DNA from: Streptomyces sp. SLBN-118
GTDB taxonomy: Bacteria; Actinomycetota; Actinomycetes; Streptomycetales; Streptomycetaceae
Length of the DNA stretch: 64,000 bases
Direction: 5' to 3'
NCBI RefSeq assembly: GCF_006715635.1
Contig: NZ_VFNP01000002.1
Span: 2,418,001-2,482,000, forward strand
Shown here: piece by piece, positions 43,216 through 51,083 of the stretch
Layout of the letters: each line of letters begins with the position of its first letter
How positions within the stretch are numbered: the stretch's first letter is position 1
Notes under the pieces: generated by a model
Told to the model about the DNA's origin: nothing
Seen by the model: the letters and a program-made list of their open reading frames with translations, nothing else
Database searches by the model: none
Made by a program: the position numbers and the translations under genes

Positions 43216-44235
43216 ATGAGCGAAGCGGACAAACCTTCAAGCGACGCAGGCTACCCTCAACTCTCGGCAGAGGCTTGGGCGTTGTACCGGCGCGCGATGA
43301 GAGGCGAACGAATCACCCCTCAGGAGCCAGGCTTCGGCGAGCTGGACTCGATGGGACTCCTCGTCCCCGAGCCGTTCCGACCTGGCCTTCACGTGCCAGC
43401 CGAGCTGGCACACGTTGAAGGCCAACTACGTGCACTTGCCGAGCAGCGGCTCTCCACAGCTGTCAGCTTCATGTCTGGTATCCGCTCTCTCCTTCAGAGT
43501 GTGGAGGAGGAGCAGCACCGGCACCGGCGCCCGACAGGCGAGTTGGCTGCAGAGTTCATCGAGGGTATCGACGCCGTCCACAAGGTGATGGCGCCGGCTG
43601 TCGATGCGGCCCATGGCGAGGTCCTCACTGCCCAGCCGGGCAAGCGCAAGCCGGAATTGCTCGCCGCTTCCGCTCCCCGTGACATGGCGCTCATTGAGCG
43701 AGGTGTGAGCATGCGGATCGTCTACAACGGCAGCAACCAGGGGGAGGCCGCAGCGCGCCAGTACGCGAAGAGCATCATCTCCGTTGGTGGCCAGATCCGA
43801 ACGATGGAAGCCCCGATCACGAAGATGATCATCGTGGACAACGACCATGCTTTCGTCCCTGACTTCGCAGAGGGCAGAGCCCCCGAGGTTGGCGCTTGGC
43901 ACATGCGGCACCCCGCCATGGTGGGCTTCGTTCGGGCTATCTTCGAGGATTTCTGGCAGCGATCAACTCCTTGGGGCGCCACCGGCCTCAGCGAACAGTT
44001 CTATGCTCCTGGCGCCAGTGAACCGACATCAGAGCCGGTGACCACGCCCCTGCTGCGGTCCATCCTGCGTGGGATCGTCGCGGGCCAGAGTCATCGGCAG
44101 ATCGGTGACCAACTCGGCATCAGCGAGCGAACGGTGACCAACCACCTCTCCGGACTGCGCACCACACTCGGGCTGACGACCATCCCTCAACTGACCTTCT
44201 GGTGGGCTGAGTCGGACGAGCGAAGGCTGATTTAG
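43216..44235 (+). CDS. HTH regulator with C-terminal LuxR-type domain
   Basis: A 339-aa protein. The N-terminal part resembles a degenerate winged helix (WALYRRAMRGERITPQE, DSMGLLVPEP). The middle has a phospholipase D-like/TrmB-type sensor feel (MRIVYNGSNQGEAAARQYAKS). The C-terminal about 60 residues are a LuxR-type HTH (ILRGIVAGQSHRQIGDQLGI, TVTNHLSGL). Such regulators are common in Streptomyces and sense unknown ligands. The ATG at 43216 has GAAGGA upstream. Divergent from the secreted-peptide gene, it may sense that peptide. Confidence 0.75.
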   Translation: MSEADKPSSDAGYPQLSAEAWALYRRAMRGERITPQEPGFGELDSMGLLVPEPFRPGLHVPAELAHVEGQLRALAEQRLSTAVSFMSGIRSLLQSVEEEQHRHRRPTGELAAEFIEGIDAVHKVMAPAVDAAHGEVLTAQPGKRKPELLAASAPRDMALIERGVSMRIVYNGSNQGEAAARQYAKSIISVGGQIRTMEAPITKMIIVDNDHAFVPDFAEGRAPEVGAWHMRHPAMVGFVRAIFEDFWQRSTPWGATGLSEQFYAPGASEPTSEPVTTPLLRSILRGIVAGQSHRQIGDQLGISERTVTNHLSGLRTTLGLTTIPQLTFWWAESDERRLI

Positions 44236-44240
44236 TGCTG

Positions 44241-44265
44241 CACGCCAGTTGGCCACTCTGGCGTG
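44241..44265 (+). terminator. Terminator-like hairpin after the HTH regulator
   Basis: An 8-bp perfect stem (44241-44248 with 44258-44265) with a 9-nt loop, 5 nt after the regulator stop codon. It contains one of the GCCANNTGGC boxes described separately. Confidence 0.5.
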
Positions 44266-44921
44266 CCACTTGGCTGGACGCTGCAACGGGCACCCTCTGA
44301 GGGTGACTGCCTTTCTGAACCAGCTGCCTGCACTCATAGGTGTCATCGTCGGTGTCCTGGGGACGCTGCTCACAGCTCGGCTCAACGACAGGGCGCAGTG
44401 GGAGCGCGCACTCTCGGTGCGGTGGGATGAACGACGACTGGATGCCTACACCGAGTTCGGTCGAACGCTCAAGGAGGTCCACTTGCTCGCGCATCGTCTC
44501 ACGGCGTCGTCGCGACCCTCGTCGCGGGCGCATCCGATCGATCGGGCCACGGGGCTTGAGCTGATTGCCCAAGCGGACGCCCAGCAGACCAAAGCGTGGG
44601 AGGCGGTGCTTCTGCTGGGTGACGCCGACACTGTGGCCGCCGCGCGCGAGTGGCGCTGGGCTGTGCTGCAGCTGGAGCGGGCGGCACGTGGTCTTGCCGA
44701 CGACGACTTCGACTGGGTAGCTGCCGTACGACGCGCGGACGAAGGCCGGGACGGCTTCTACGTCGCTGCCAGGGCCAGCCTGACTGTGGGCAGAGGCGAT
44801 GTAACCCAGGCGCGATGGCTCACCGACCGACAGATGAACGCGTAATTCCGACGTGGCTGTAGAGCCGTACTCGCCGGTGAGCGGCCAAGTGGCCAGCTGA
44901 AGCACCCAATGGCCAACTGGC
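44244..44921. repeat. Four GCCANNTGGC boxes flanking a small membrane gene
   Basis: GCCAGTTGGC (44244-44253) and GCCACTTGGC (44265-44274) lie before the gene. Their reverse complements, GCCAAGTGGC (44883-44892) and GCCAACTGGC (44912-44921), lie after it in mirror order. The boxes are themselves palindromic and may be binding sites or the ends of a small mobile cassette. Confidence 0.6.
44303..44845 (+). CDS. Membrane-anchored protein, unknown
   Basis: About 180 aa from a GTG at 44303. One N-terminal transmembrane helix (LPALIGVIVGVLGTLLTA), then a charged helical domain (NDRAQWERALSVRWDERRLD) seen in many short actinobacterial proteins of unknown role. Ribosome binding site poor; an ATG at 44249 is the alternative. 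Flanked by the mirrored GCCANNTGGC boxes. Confidence 0.6.
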   Translation: MTAFLNQLPALIGVIVGVLGTLLTARLNDRAQWERALSVRWDERRLDAYTEFGRTLKEVHLLAHRLTASSRPSSRAHPIDRATGLELIAQADAQQTKAWEAVLLLGDADTVAAAREWRWAVLQLERAARGLADDDFDWVAAVRRADEGRDGFYVAARASLTVGRGDVTQARWLTDRQMNA

Positions 44922-44996
44922 ATGCTCAGTCACAGCCGCATTCGCACACCCAGTGTGTCTCCCACGCGAAAATCGAATACATGCTCTAATCGAGTC

Positions 44997-45245
44997 ATGG
45001 CGCGAACCACCTTCCCCGACGACCTGGTCCAGGCCCAGCGCGACTGGATCCGCACATACGAGGAGCTCGCCTGCCGCTCCCCCGTGGCGAGCACTACGGC
45101 GCTCAGGCGCCGCCTGATCCAGCTGCCGTGCGGTCTGGCCAGTCACCCGTTCTGGACCGAGGCGGGCCAATCCTCGGCGGCCCTGGCGGAGCTGCGGCAC
45201 CACGCCCGTGCGCGCGGCTGGACGCAGCATGAACGAGGTCACTGA
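44997..45245 (+). CDS. Small conserved actinobacterial-type protein, 82 aa
   Basis: Starts MARTTFPDDLVQAQRDWIRT and ends with a basic, His/Arg-rich tail. Proteins of this look occur next to LexA-like genes in Streptomyces mobile elements, as here, where it overlaps the next gene by 17 nt. An AT-rich patch with CTCTAAT just upstream could be its promoter. Function unknown. Confidence 0.6.
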   Translation: MARTTFPDDLVQAQRDWIRTYEELACRSPVASTTALRRRLIQLPCGLASHPFWTEAGQSSAALAELRHHARARGWTQHERGH

Positions 45246-45438
45246 GACTCAGCGCCGGATCCTGATCTGCGTGCGTGAGTGGATCGCAGAGCACGGCGAG
45301 GGGCCGACGATTCGGGAGATCGGTCAGCATGTCGGTCTGTCCAGCACGAGTTCGACGGCGTACCAGCTCGGGAGGCTGGAGCAGCATGGGCTGATCAGCC
45401 GCAGTGCCCGGAGCTGGCGCTCCATCCGGCTCTGTTAG
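45229..45438 (+). CDS. LexA-like HTH domain protein without protease domain
   Basis: A 69-aa protein corresponding to only the N-terminal DNA-binding domain of LexA: TETQRRILICVREWI, GPTIREIGQHVGL, YQLGRLEQHGLI. The S24 autoprotease domain is missing, so it cannot self-cleave; it might compete for LexA-like operators or act as a small regulator of the element. It meets the convergent recombinase gene with a 4-nt overlap. Confidence 0.75.
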   Translation: MNEVTETQRRILICVREWIAEHGEGPTIREIGQHVGLSSTSSTAYQLGRLEQHGLISRSARSWRSIRLC

Positions 45439-46379
45439 CCAAGCTTGCGCCAGTGCAGCTTGACGCGGCCGGGCTCGATCTCCCGTACCCCGCGGTCCCT
45501 CGCCGAGTAGACCTCCACCTTCTCCAACAGCAACATCGAGAGAGCGCGCTTGGACCCGAACGGCGCATGGTTCCACCACCGCACCAGGTCCCTCACCCCA
45601 CCGAGAGAGAAGGAAGCCATCTGCTCGGCGTATCGCAGGCGCGACCGTAGCGCCTTCACCTGCCCGGTGATCTCCTGGTCCGCAGCCTTGAACGCATCGA
45701 GACGGATCTCGCCCCTGGCGTACGGGCCGGCGAGATCCGTCCGCCGCCTCTCCAACGCCTTGATCTCTTCCTGGAACTCCTCGGCCTGCTTGGCCACACG
45801 ACGACGCGCACGCTCGATCTGGGCCCGAACGGCAGGCTTGGACAACTCCGCCACTACGTACTCGGCCACATGCGTCTCGAGCAAGGCGGCATCGATACGA
45901 ACCGTGCCACAGCCGCCCCGTCCGTCCTTCTCCTTCGGGCGGCACCGGTACCCCGGGTTGCCCGCGTTCGTGCGAGCCCCTGACAGCTCCTGCTCACAGT
46001 TGCCGCATCTGCTCAGGCCTCCAGAGAGCAGATACTCGAAGGCCGGAGTCTTGCTTGCCGTCTTGCTCTCGGCCAGCGACTTCTGGAGTTCGACGAACTC
46101 TTTCCGCTCAATCGCGCCGGGATGCCCCGCGTCGACCAGCTGGCCGCTGTCGTCGTACGCGCAGCCCGCGATGGCCGGATTCTTGAACAACCGGCCCAAG
46201 GTCATGCTCGTAAACGGGGAACCCAGCGTGCCCACGTACCCCTCGGCCGTCATCCAGGCGGCGACCTCAGCCGTGGACTGCCCGGCCCTCCTGCGGCTGA
46301 CGGCCTGCCGCAGCGGGCCCACCTCACTGTCACGAAGCCGCCGACGCGCTGAGTCGTCGAAGCTGTAAAGCCGTGGCAT
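45435..46379 (-). CDS. Large serine recombinase lacking its catalytic domain
   Basis: A 314-aa protein with the parts that follow the catalytic domain in large serine integrases: recombinase domain (WMTAEGYVGTLGSPFTSMTL, LFKNPAIAGCAYDD), zinc ribbon (CGNCEQELSG, YRCRP, GGCGTV) and coiled-coil/C-terminal region (RRRTDLAGPYARGEIRLDAF). The N-terminal resolvase domain with the catalytic serine is absent, and nothing resembling it lies in the sequence upstream. The remaining frame is intact with its own ATG. It may be a remnant of an older integration system or a DNA-binding directionality partner. Confidence 0.75.
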   Translation of the reverse strand: MPRLYSFDDSARRRLRDSEVGPLRQAVSRRRAGQSTAEVAAWMTAEGYVGTLGSPFTSMTLGRLFKNPAIAGCAYDDSGQLVDAGHPGAIERKEFVELQKSLAESKTASKTPAFEYLLSGGLSRCGNCEQELSGARTNAGNPGYRCRPKEKDGRGGCGTVRIDAALLETHVAEYVVAELSKPAVRAQIERARRRVAKQAEEFQEEIKALERRRTDLAGPYARGEIRLDAFKAADQEITGQVKALRSRLRYAEQMASFSLGGVRDLVRWWNHAPFGSKRALSMLLLEKVEVYSARDRGVREIEPGRVKLHWRKLG

Positions 46380-46493
46380 GCGGTCCCGTCCGTCTCTCTC
46401 TGCGCTCCCCCTGTGCAGCGCGAAGCTTAGGCCACAACACTCCGTTAGAGACGGTCTAACTCAACATCTGACGCACCGAAGGGTGAGCCGAGA

Positions 46494-46748
46494 TCAACCT
46501 TGGGACTGAGGCGAAACTCCCAAGACCCCCCAAAGGGAGGCCGTCGGAACCTTCACCGTTCGCCCCAGGGTCAGCACTTCCACAGGGAACATGCCGCCCT
46601 TGATCAAGGCGTACGCCTTATGCGCACTGATGCCCAGCGCCCGCGCTGCCGTCGTCACATTCACCGTCGGCGGCAACGCAAGCAGCTCCTCCAAGGTCAT
46701 GACCCGCCCCCCAGAGGTCTTCGTCGCAAGAGTGTCGTTCTCAGTCAT
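46494..46748 (-). CDS. Excisionase-like HTH protein
   Basis: An 84-aa protein with a MerR/excisionase-type HTH: NVTTAARALGISAHKAYALI followed by a wing (FPVEVLTLGRTVKVPTASL). The ATG at 46748 is preferred over the longer frame from 46787. It is divergent from the integrase gene, the usual position of a recombination directionality factor in tRNA-targeting actinobacterial elements. Confidence 0.75.
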   Translation of the reverse strand: MTENDTLATKTSGGRVMTLEELLALPPTVNVTTAARALGISAHKAYALIKGGMFPVEVLTLGRTVKVPTASLWGVLGVSPQSQG

Positions 46749-46796
46749 CTCGTTGTCGCGTTCTCCCCCGCGCCAACTTGCACACAAGGATAGGGC

Positions 46797-46810
46797 AACT
46801 CTTCAGAGTT
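46797..46810. promoter_or_regulatory. Small dyad between xis-like gene and integrase
   Basis: AACTC-TTCA-GAGTT inverted repeat in the divergent intergenic region. It could be an operator or Xis-binding site controlling both genes. Confidence 0.35.
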
Positions 46811-46907
46811 ACGGCATCATGGGCGAAGATCTACAGCAACCAACACGGGACGTTCACAGCGTCGGGGCGGGTCGTGCTCCGAATCTGTGGATCTGAGGGG
46901 AGATGGG

Positions 46908-48494
46908 ATGCTAAACCCCAACTACTACCGGCGCTGCGCGTGCAAAGCACCGGCCGTCGATTCCGACGGGGCTCCGATATTCGACGCCAACGGCTCGCCA
47001 ACGTTGCGCATGCTCGGGGCAAGCTGCCCGAAGCTCCCACTGAAGGGGCACGGCTCCTGGTACTTCTACTTCGAGCTCGAAGCCGGGGAGGGCGGAAAAC
47101 GTCAGCGCGTTCGCCGGGGCGGATTCGCCACGAAGGACGAGGCGAAGACCAAGGCAGCAGAGGTGTACCGCGACGTCATCGGCGGCGCAGACGTACTCAG
47201 CAACGCCACCGTCGGAGAGGATCTGAACACCTGGCTCAAGAGGAAGAGGAGCCTGGCCCGCACGACTCGGCACGGGTACGAAGAGCACATCACTCTCTAC
47301 CTCACACCGCAGCTCGGCCACATCAAACGGCGTGACCTCAAGCTGCGTCACATCGAGGCCATGTACGACGCGATCGAACGAGAGAACGCGGAGCGGCTGC
47401 TTCACCACGCCAAGGTGATCGAGTTGCAGGAGGCACGCGACGCCGCCTACACGGCCTGGGTCCGTGCCGCGGGAAGGAAGGAGGAGCGCCGTGTCACCCG
47501 TCGGGGCTACCTCGATGCCAACGCCGCGCTCCGCGAGAGCCGCAAGGGCAAGCGGAAGATCACCAGTGCCGCGACGATGCACCGCATCAACGCCACCCTG
47601 AGCTCGTTCCTGGGCAGCGGCATCAAGCGCGGCGAGTACGCAACCAACTGGGCCGCGATGGTCGAGCTGCCGGCGGTCAAGCGGCCCAAGGCGCTGGTCT
47701 GGACGCCGGAGCGGGTTGAAGAGTGGAGGCGCACGGGCAACAAGCCCAGCCCGGTCATGGTCTGGACGCCGGAGCAGACCGGCGAGTACCTGGACTTCGT
47801 CAGCGACGACCGGCTGTGCGGCATGTGGCACGGGTTCATCTTCCGTGGCCCTCGGCGCGGCGAGATGTGCGCTCTGCCCTGGACGGAGGTCAATCTAAGC
47901 GGCTCATGGTTCCGCATCTCCGCGCAGATCGTCGAGGTCGCCTACAGGCAGTACGACGAAGCGCCGAAGCAGGACAGTGTCCGTACTGTCACCCTCGACT
48001 CTGAGACTCGTGAGCAGTGGCGGCAATGGCGGATCACTCAGGCCAAGGAACGTGAGCAGTGGTCCGGCAAAGACGCCTGGGTTGAGACCAATCGGGTCTG
48101 GACGCACGAGAACGGCCAGCCGTTGCACCCCGATTGGATCAGCCGAAGGTTCAATCGGCTCGTGGAGCTGTCCGGCCTTCCCCCGATCCGACTGCACGAC
48201 ACACGGCACCTGTCGGCCACGCTGGCGCTCCTAGGCAAGGCCGACATCAAGGTCGTCCAGGAACGGCTTGGACACAGCTCCCGCCAGATCACCTCGGACA
48301 CGTACACCAGCGTCCTGCCTCAGCTCATGACCGCCGAGGCGGAGTCGACAAGCGCAGTCGTGCCCCGGTCCCCGCAAAAGGAGACTTCTCCACGCGGGAA
48401 GCGTCCCAAGCCGGAGGGCCAGGATGAGGGCGCCGGACAGCCGCCCGATGCCGACGAGGGTGGGCCGGACGAGGGACTGCGTCCCGCCGCGTGA
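46908..48494 (+). CDS. int: Tyrosine site-specific integrase
   Basis: A 528-aa phage-type integrase. The N-terminal part holds an arm-binding/AP2-like region (GKRQRVRRGGFATKDEA) and a core-binding SAM-like domain. The catalytic domain shows the first arginine in FRGPRRGEM, HDTRH (His-x-x-Arg box) and the nucleophile tyrosine in TSDTYTSVLP. The Pro/Glu/Asp-rich C-terminal tail is not conserved. The ATG at 46908 follows GGGGAG. It reads toward the tRNA 3' end 127 nt away, so it most likely integrates the element there. Confidence 0.9.
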   Translation: MLNPNYYRRCACKAPAVDSDGAPIFDANGSPTLRMLGASCPKLPLKGHGSWYFYFELEAGEGGKRQRVRRGGFATKDEAKTKAAEVYRDVIGGADVLSNATVGEDLNTWLKRKRSLARTTRHGYEEHITLYLTPQLGHIKRRDLKLRHIEAMYDAIERENAERLLHHAKVIELQEARDAAYTAWVRAAGRKEERRVTRRGYLDANAALRESRKGKRKITSAATMHRINATLSSFLGSGIKRGEYATNWAAMVELPAVKRPKALVWTPERVEEWRRTGNKPSPVMVWTPEQTGEYLDFVSDDRLCGMWHGFIFRGPRRGEMCALPWTEVNLSGSWFRISAQIVEVAYRQYDEAPKQDSVRTVTLDSETREQWRQWRITQAKEREQWSGKDAWVETNRVWTHENGQPLHPDWISRRFNRLVELSGLPPIRLHDTRHLSATLALLGKADIKVVQERLGHSSRQITSDTYTSVLPQLMTAEAESTSAVVPRSPQKETSPRGKRPKPEGQDEGAGQPPDADEGGPDEGLRPAA

Positions 48495-48517
48495 CCTGCG
48501 TCCTCAATTTGTCCTCA

Positions 48518-48537
48518 CGATCATGAAAACATGATCG
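48518..48537 (+). terminator. Hairpin just after int
   Basis: Perfect 8-bp repeat CGATCATG-AAAA-CATGATCG, 23 nt after the int stop. A second dyad, ACCAGCA-AAGA-TGCTGGT (48574-48591), follows. These may terminate int or be part of the attachment-site arm region. Confidence 0.5.
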
Positions 48538-48620
48538 CGGCGGGCCGCCAAGGTCCTGGCCGTACTCGATCCAACCAGCAAAGATGCTGGTCAGATCGCT
48601 TCTCCACGCGTAGCGCGTTG

Positions 48621-48694
48621 TGGGGCGGGTGGGACTCGAACCCACGGCCGACGGATTATGAGTCCGCTGCTCTAACCGGCTGAGCTACCGCCCC
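48621..48694 (-). tRNA. tRNA with CAT anticodon (Ile2 or elongator Met); likely attB
   Basis: A 74-nt cloverleaf on the minus strand: acceptor GGGGCGG/CCGCCCC, discriminator A, anticodon CAT (48660-48658) in an ACTCATAATC loop, T-arm GGTTCGAGTCC. The loop resembles tRNA-Ile2 (lysidine type), but Met cannot be excluded by eye. Its 3' end faces the integrase gene, so it is the probable integration target, restored by the element. Confidence 0.85.
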
Positions 48695-48852
48695 TAACGG
48701 CGCGTCGCGCACAAATGTGCGCGCCGTCTGCCGCAGCATAGCCGCTCATACGATCTCCTGCCTCGGAGGGGCGGCCACGCTCAATCATGAGGACTGCGCT
48801 GCCCCCTGCCCGGTTCCAGAAGCCGTCGGATCTCGCAGATGACACACGAAAA

Positions 48853-48872
48853 AGGACCCCCCAGGGGGTCCT
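48853..48872 (-). terminator. Rho-independent terminator of the tRNA-Asn genes
   Basis: A 9-bp stem (48853-48861 with 48864-48872) followed on the minus strand by TTTTT, directly after the leftward tRNA-Asn pair. Confidence 0.75.
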
Positions 48873-48885
48873 CTTCCGGTATCTG

Positions 48886-48958
48886 CTCCCCCGGCTGGAC
48901 TCGAACCAGCAACCCTCCGGTTAACAGCCGAATGCTCTGCCAATTGAGCTACAGGGGA
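48886..48958 (-). tRNA. tRNA-Asn(GTT), copy 2 in transcription order
   Basis: A 73-nt cloverleaf, acceptor TCCCCTG/CGGGGGA with discriminator G, anticodon GTT (48925-48923), T-arm GCTGGTTCGAGTCCAGC. Nearly identical to the neighbouring copy and co-transcribed leftward with it. Confidence 0.9.
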
Positions 48959-48963
48959 TCGCG

Positions 48964-49036
48964 CTCCCCCGACTGGACTCGAACCAGTAACCTGCCGGTT
49001 AACAGCCGGCTGCTCTGCCAATTGAGCTACAGGGGA
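48964..49036 (-). tRNA. tRNA-Asn(GTT), copy 1 in transcription order
   Basis: A 73-nt cloverleaf, same acceptor, discriminator G and GTT anticodon as the second copy, five bases away. The T-stem and the anticodon stem differ from the other copy at a few positions. Confidence 0.9.
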
Positions 49037-49209
49037 TTGCTGCGTATGCACCGAACGTACCTACCCCGGGCGTCCCGGGGGGCGTGTGCCCGCTGCGACA
49101 CATACATTAGCGCAAGCAGGGGGGTGCTCCGCCAATCGGTATGGCCCCGGGTGATCACGGGCGAGGACGGGTAGGCGGCCTGCACCGACGCAAGGGAAGG
49201 GTGGCTGCC

Positions 49210-49509
49210 ATGCGGTACAAGCTCACGTTCGTCGCCGGACTTGCCCTCGGCTACGTGATCGGCGCGAGGGCCGGGCGCGAGCGCTACGAACAGCTGAAGA
49301 AGTCCGTCCGCCAGTTCTCCCAGAATCCCGCGGTGCGCAACGCCGTGGAGTCCGCCGCGCAGAACGGCCGCCAGGTGACGGGCAAGGCCTTCCACGCGGT
49401 GAGCGACAAGGTCGGGGACCGGATGCCGGACTCGGTGGCCGAGCGGGTGCGGTCCCTCAGGGAGCGGACCGCCAACGGCGAGGACGACTGGGGAACCAGC
49501 AACACGTGA
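49210..49509 (+). CDS. YtxH-like small membrane-associated protein
   Basis: A 99-aa protein. One short N-terminal hydrophobic segment with glycine pattern (LTFVAGLALGYVIGARAGRE) is followed by an amphipathic helical tail with QLKKSVRQF and AAQNGRQVTGKA. This matches the YtxH/general-stress type of small proteins. The ATG at 49210 is chosen because the conserved part starts there. Confidence 0.7.
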   Translation: MRYKLTFVAGLALGYVIGARAGRERYEQLKKSVRQFSQNPAVRNAVESAAQNGRQVTGKAFHAVSDKVGDRMPDSVAERVRSLRERTANGEDDWGTSNT

Positions 49510-49545
49510 CGCCGATACCCCCCACGTGCGGCAGAATCTTGTGTC

Positions 49546-50991
49546 ATGGGGATAGTCGCCGGCTTGGACAGTTCGTCTGCATTCACACGCATCGTCGTCT
49601 GTGATGCGGACACGGGTGCCGTGCTGCGCCAGGGGTACGCACCGCACCCCGCCGAGGCGAAGGCCACCGAGATAGATCCGCAGGCCTGGCTGCTCTCGCT
49701 CGGCGATGCGGCGGCCGGCGGGCTGCTCGAAGGCGTGCAGGCCATCGGCGTCTCCGCCCAGCAGCACGGACTGGTGCCACTGGACGCGCAGGGCAATCTC
49801 GTACGCCTCGCGCTGCTCGGCAACGACAAGCGGGCGCAGGTCGCCGCGGCTGATCTGATCGACGCGCTCGGCGGGCGGCAGGCCTGGGCCGAGGCCGTCG
49901 GCTCGGTGCCGCAGGCCGCCCAGCCGGTGTCGAAGCTGCGCTGGATGGCGCGCTCCGAGCCCGATACGGCGCGGCGCGTCGCGGCTGTCCTGCAGCCGCA
50001 CGACTGGCTGGTGTGGCAGCTGCTCGGTCGTCCCGGCCGCCGGACCACGGACCGCGGCGGCGCTTCCGGCACAGGTTTCTGGTCGGCGGGAACCGGCTCC
50101 TACCGGCCCGATCTTGTCGAGCTGGCGCTCGGGCACCAGGTCGCGCTGCCCGAGGTGCTCGGCCCTGCCGAGGCCGCGGGGACGACGCCCGAGGGGCTGC
50201 TGATCTCCGCCGGGACCGGCGAGACGATGGCCGCCGCGTTCGGGCTCGGAGTCGGGATCGGCGACGCGGTGGTGTCGCTGGGGGCCTCGGGTTCGGTGAT
50301 GACCGTGCACCAGGAGGCGCTGGCCGACCCGAGCGGGATGATTACGTCGTTCGCCGACGCGACCGGGATGCATCTGCCGGTGGTGCACACGCTCAATGCC
50401 GTACGGGCGCTGCGGGGCACGGCCGAACTGCTGGGGATCGGTGAGCTCAGAGAGCTGTCCGCGCTGGCGATGAAGTCGACGCCCGGTTCGTCGGGGCTTG
50501 TGCTGCTGCCGTATCTGGAGGGCGAGCGCACTCCGCAACTGCCGCACACCGCGGGGACGCTGAGTGGTCTGCGCCGCGAGTCGATGAAGCCCGAGCATCT
50601 GGCGCGGGCGGCCTTCGAGGGCATGCTGTGCTCGCTCGCGGACGCCCTTGATGTGCTGCGTGGGCGCGGGGTCGAGGTGCGCCGGGTCTTTCTGCTGGGT
50701 GCGGCGGCCGAGCTGCCCGCCGTGCAGGCCGCGGCGCCCGCGATCTTCGGGGCGCAGATCGTCGTACCGCAGCCCGCCGACTACGCGGCGATCGGCGCGG
50801 CCCGGCAGGCGGCCTGGGCGCTCGGGGTCTCGCAGGGGACGCTGTCACCGGCCGCTCCCCCGGCCTGGCAGGGCGCGGCGGCCCAGGTTTTCGAGCCCGG
50901 GGACGAGCTGGCGGTGGGTCAGGCGGTGCGCCGGCAGTACGGAGCAACGCGGGATCAGATCCACCCCGGGGCGTTCAACCCGACATCTTGA
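49546..50991 (+). CDS. xylB: FGGY-family carbohydrate kinase, xylulokinase-like
   Basis: A 481-aa sugar kinase. N-terminal phosphate-binding GLDSSSAFTRIVV, substrate region GVSAQQHGLVPLD, a glycine-rich TGETMAAAFGLG and VSLGASGSVMTV, and C-terminal LLPYLEGERTPQLP with AAFEGMLCSLAD are the FGGY signatures. Phosphorylates a ketose such as D-xylulose. No sugar isomerase or transporter is adjacent, so the exact substrate is uncertain. The following gene starts about 90 nt later. Confidence 0.8.
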   Translation: MGIVAGLDSSSAFTRIVVCDADTGAVLRQGYAPHPAEAKATEIDPQAWLLSLGDAAAGGLLEGVQAIGVSAQQHGLVPLDAQGNLVRLALLGNDKRAQVAAADLIDALGGRQAWAEAVGSVPQAAQPVSKLRWMARSEPDTARRVAAVLQPHDWLVWQLLGRPGRRTTDRGGASGTGFWSAGTGSYRPDLVELALGHQVALPEVLGPAEAAGTTPEGLLISAGTGETMAAAFGLGVGIGDAVVSLGASGSVMTVHQEALADPSGMITSFADATGMHLPVVHTLNAVRALRGTAELLGIGELRELSALAMKSTPGSSGLVLLPYLEGERTPQLPHTAGTLSGLRRESMKPEHLARAAFEGMLCSLADALDVLRGRGVEVRRVFLLGAAAELPAVQAAAPAIFGAQIVVPQPADYAAIGAARQAAWALGVSQGTLSPAAPPAWQGAAAQVFEPGDELAVGQAVRRQYGATRDQIHPGAFNPTS

Positions 50992-51083
50992 CCCCTCCTT
51001 GAATTAAACCCTTGGGGTTCCACGGGGGGAGTGTCGCAAGATGGGGTGACTCCCCAGATCTTGCCGACTCCGAGAGACAGCGT

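Noticed and set aside
43496..43912. Minus-strand frames opposite the HTH regulator
   Set aside because: Shadows; no start signals and the plus-strand HTH domain is clear.
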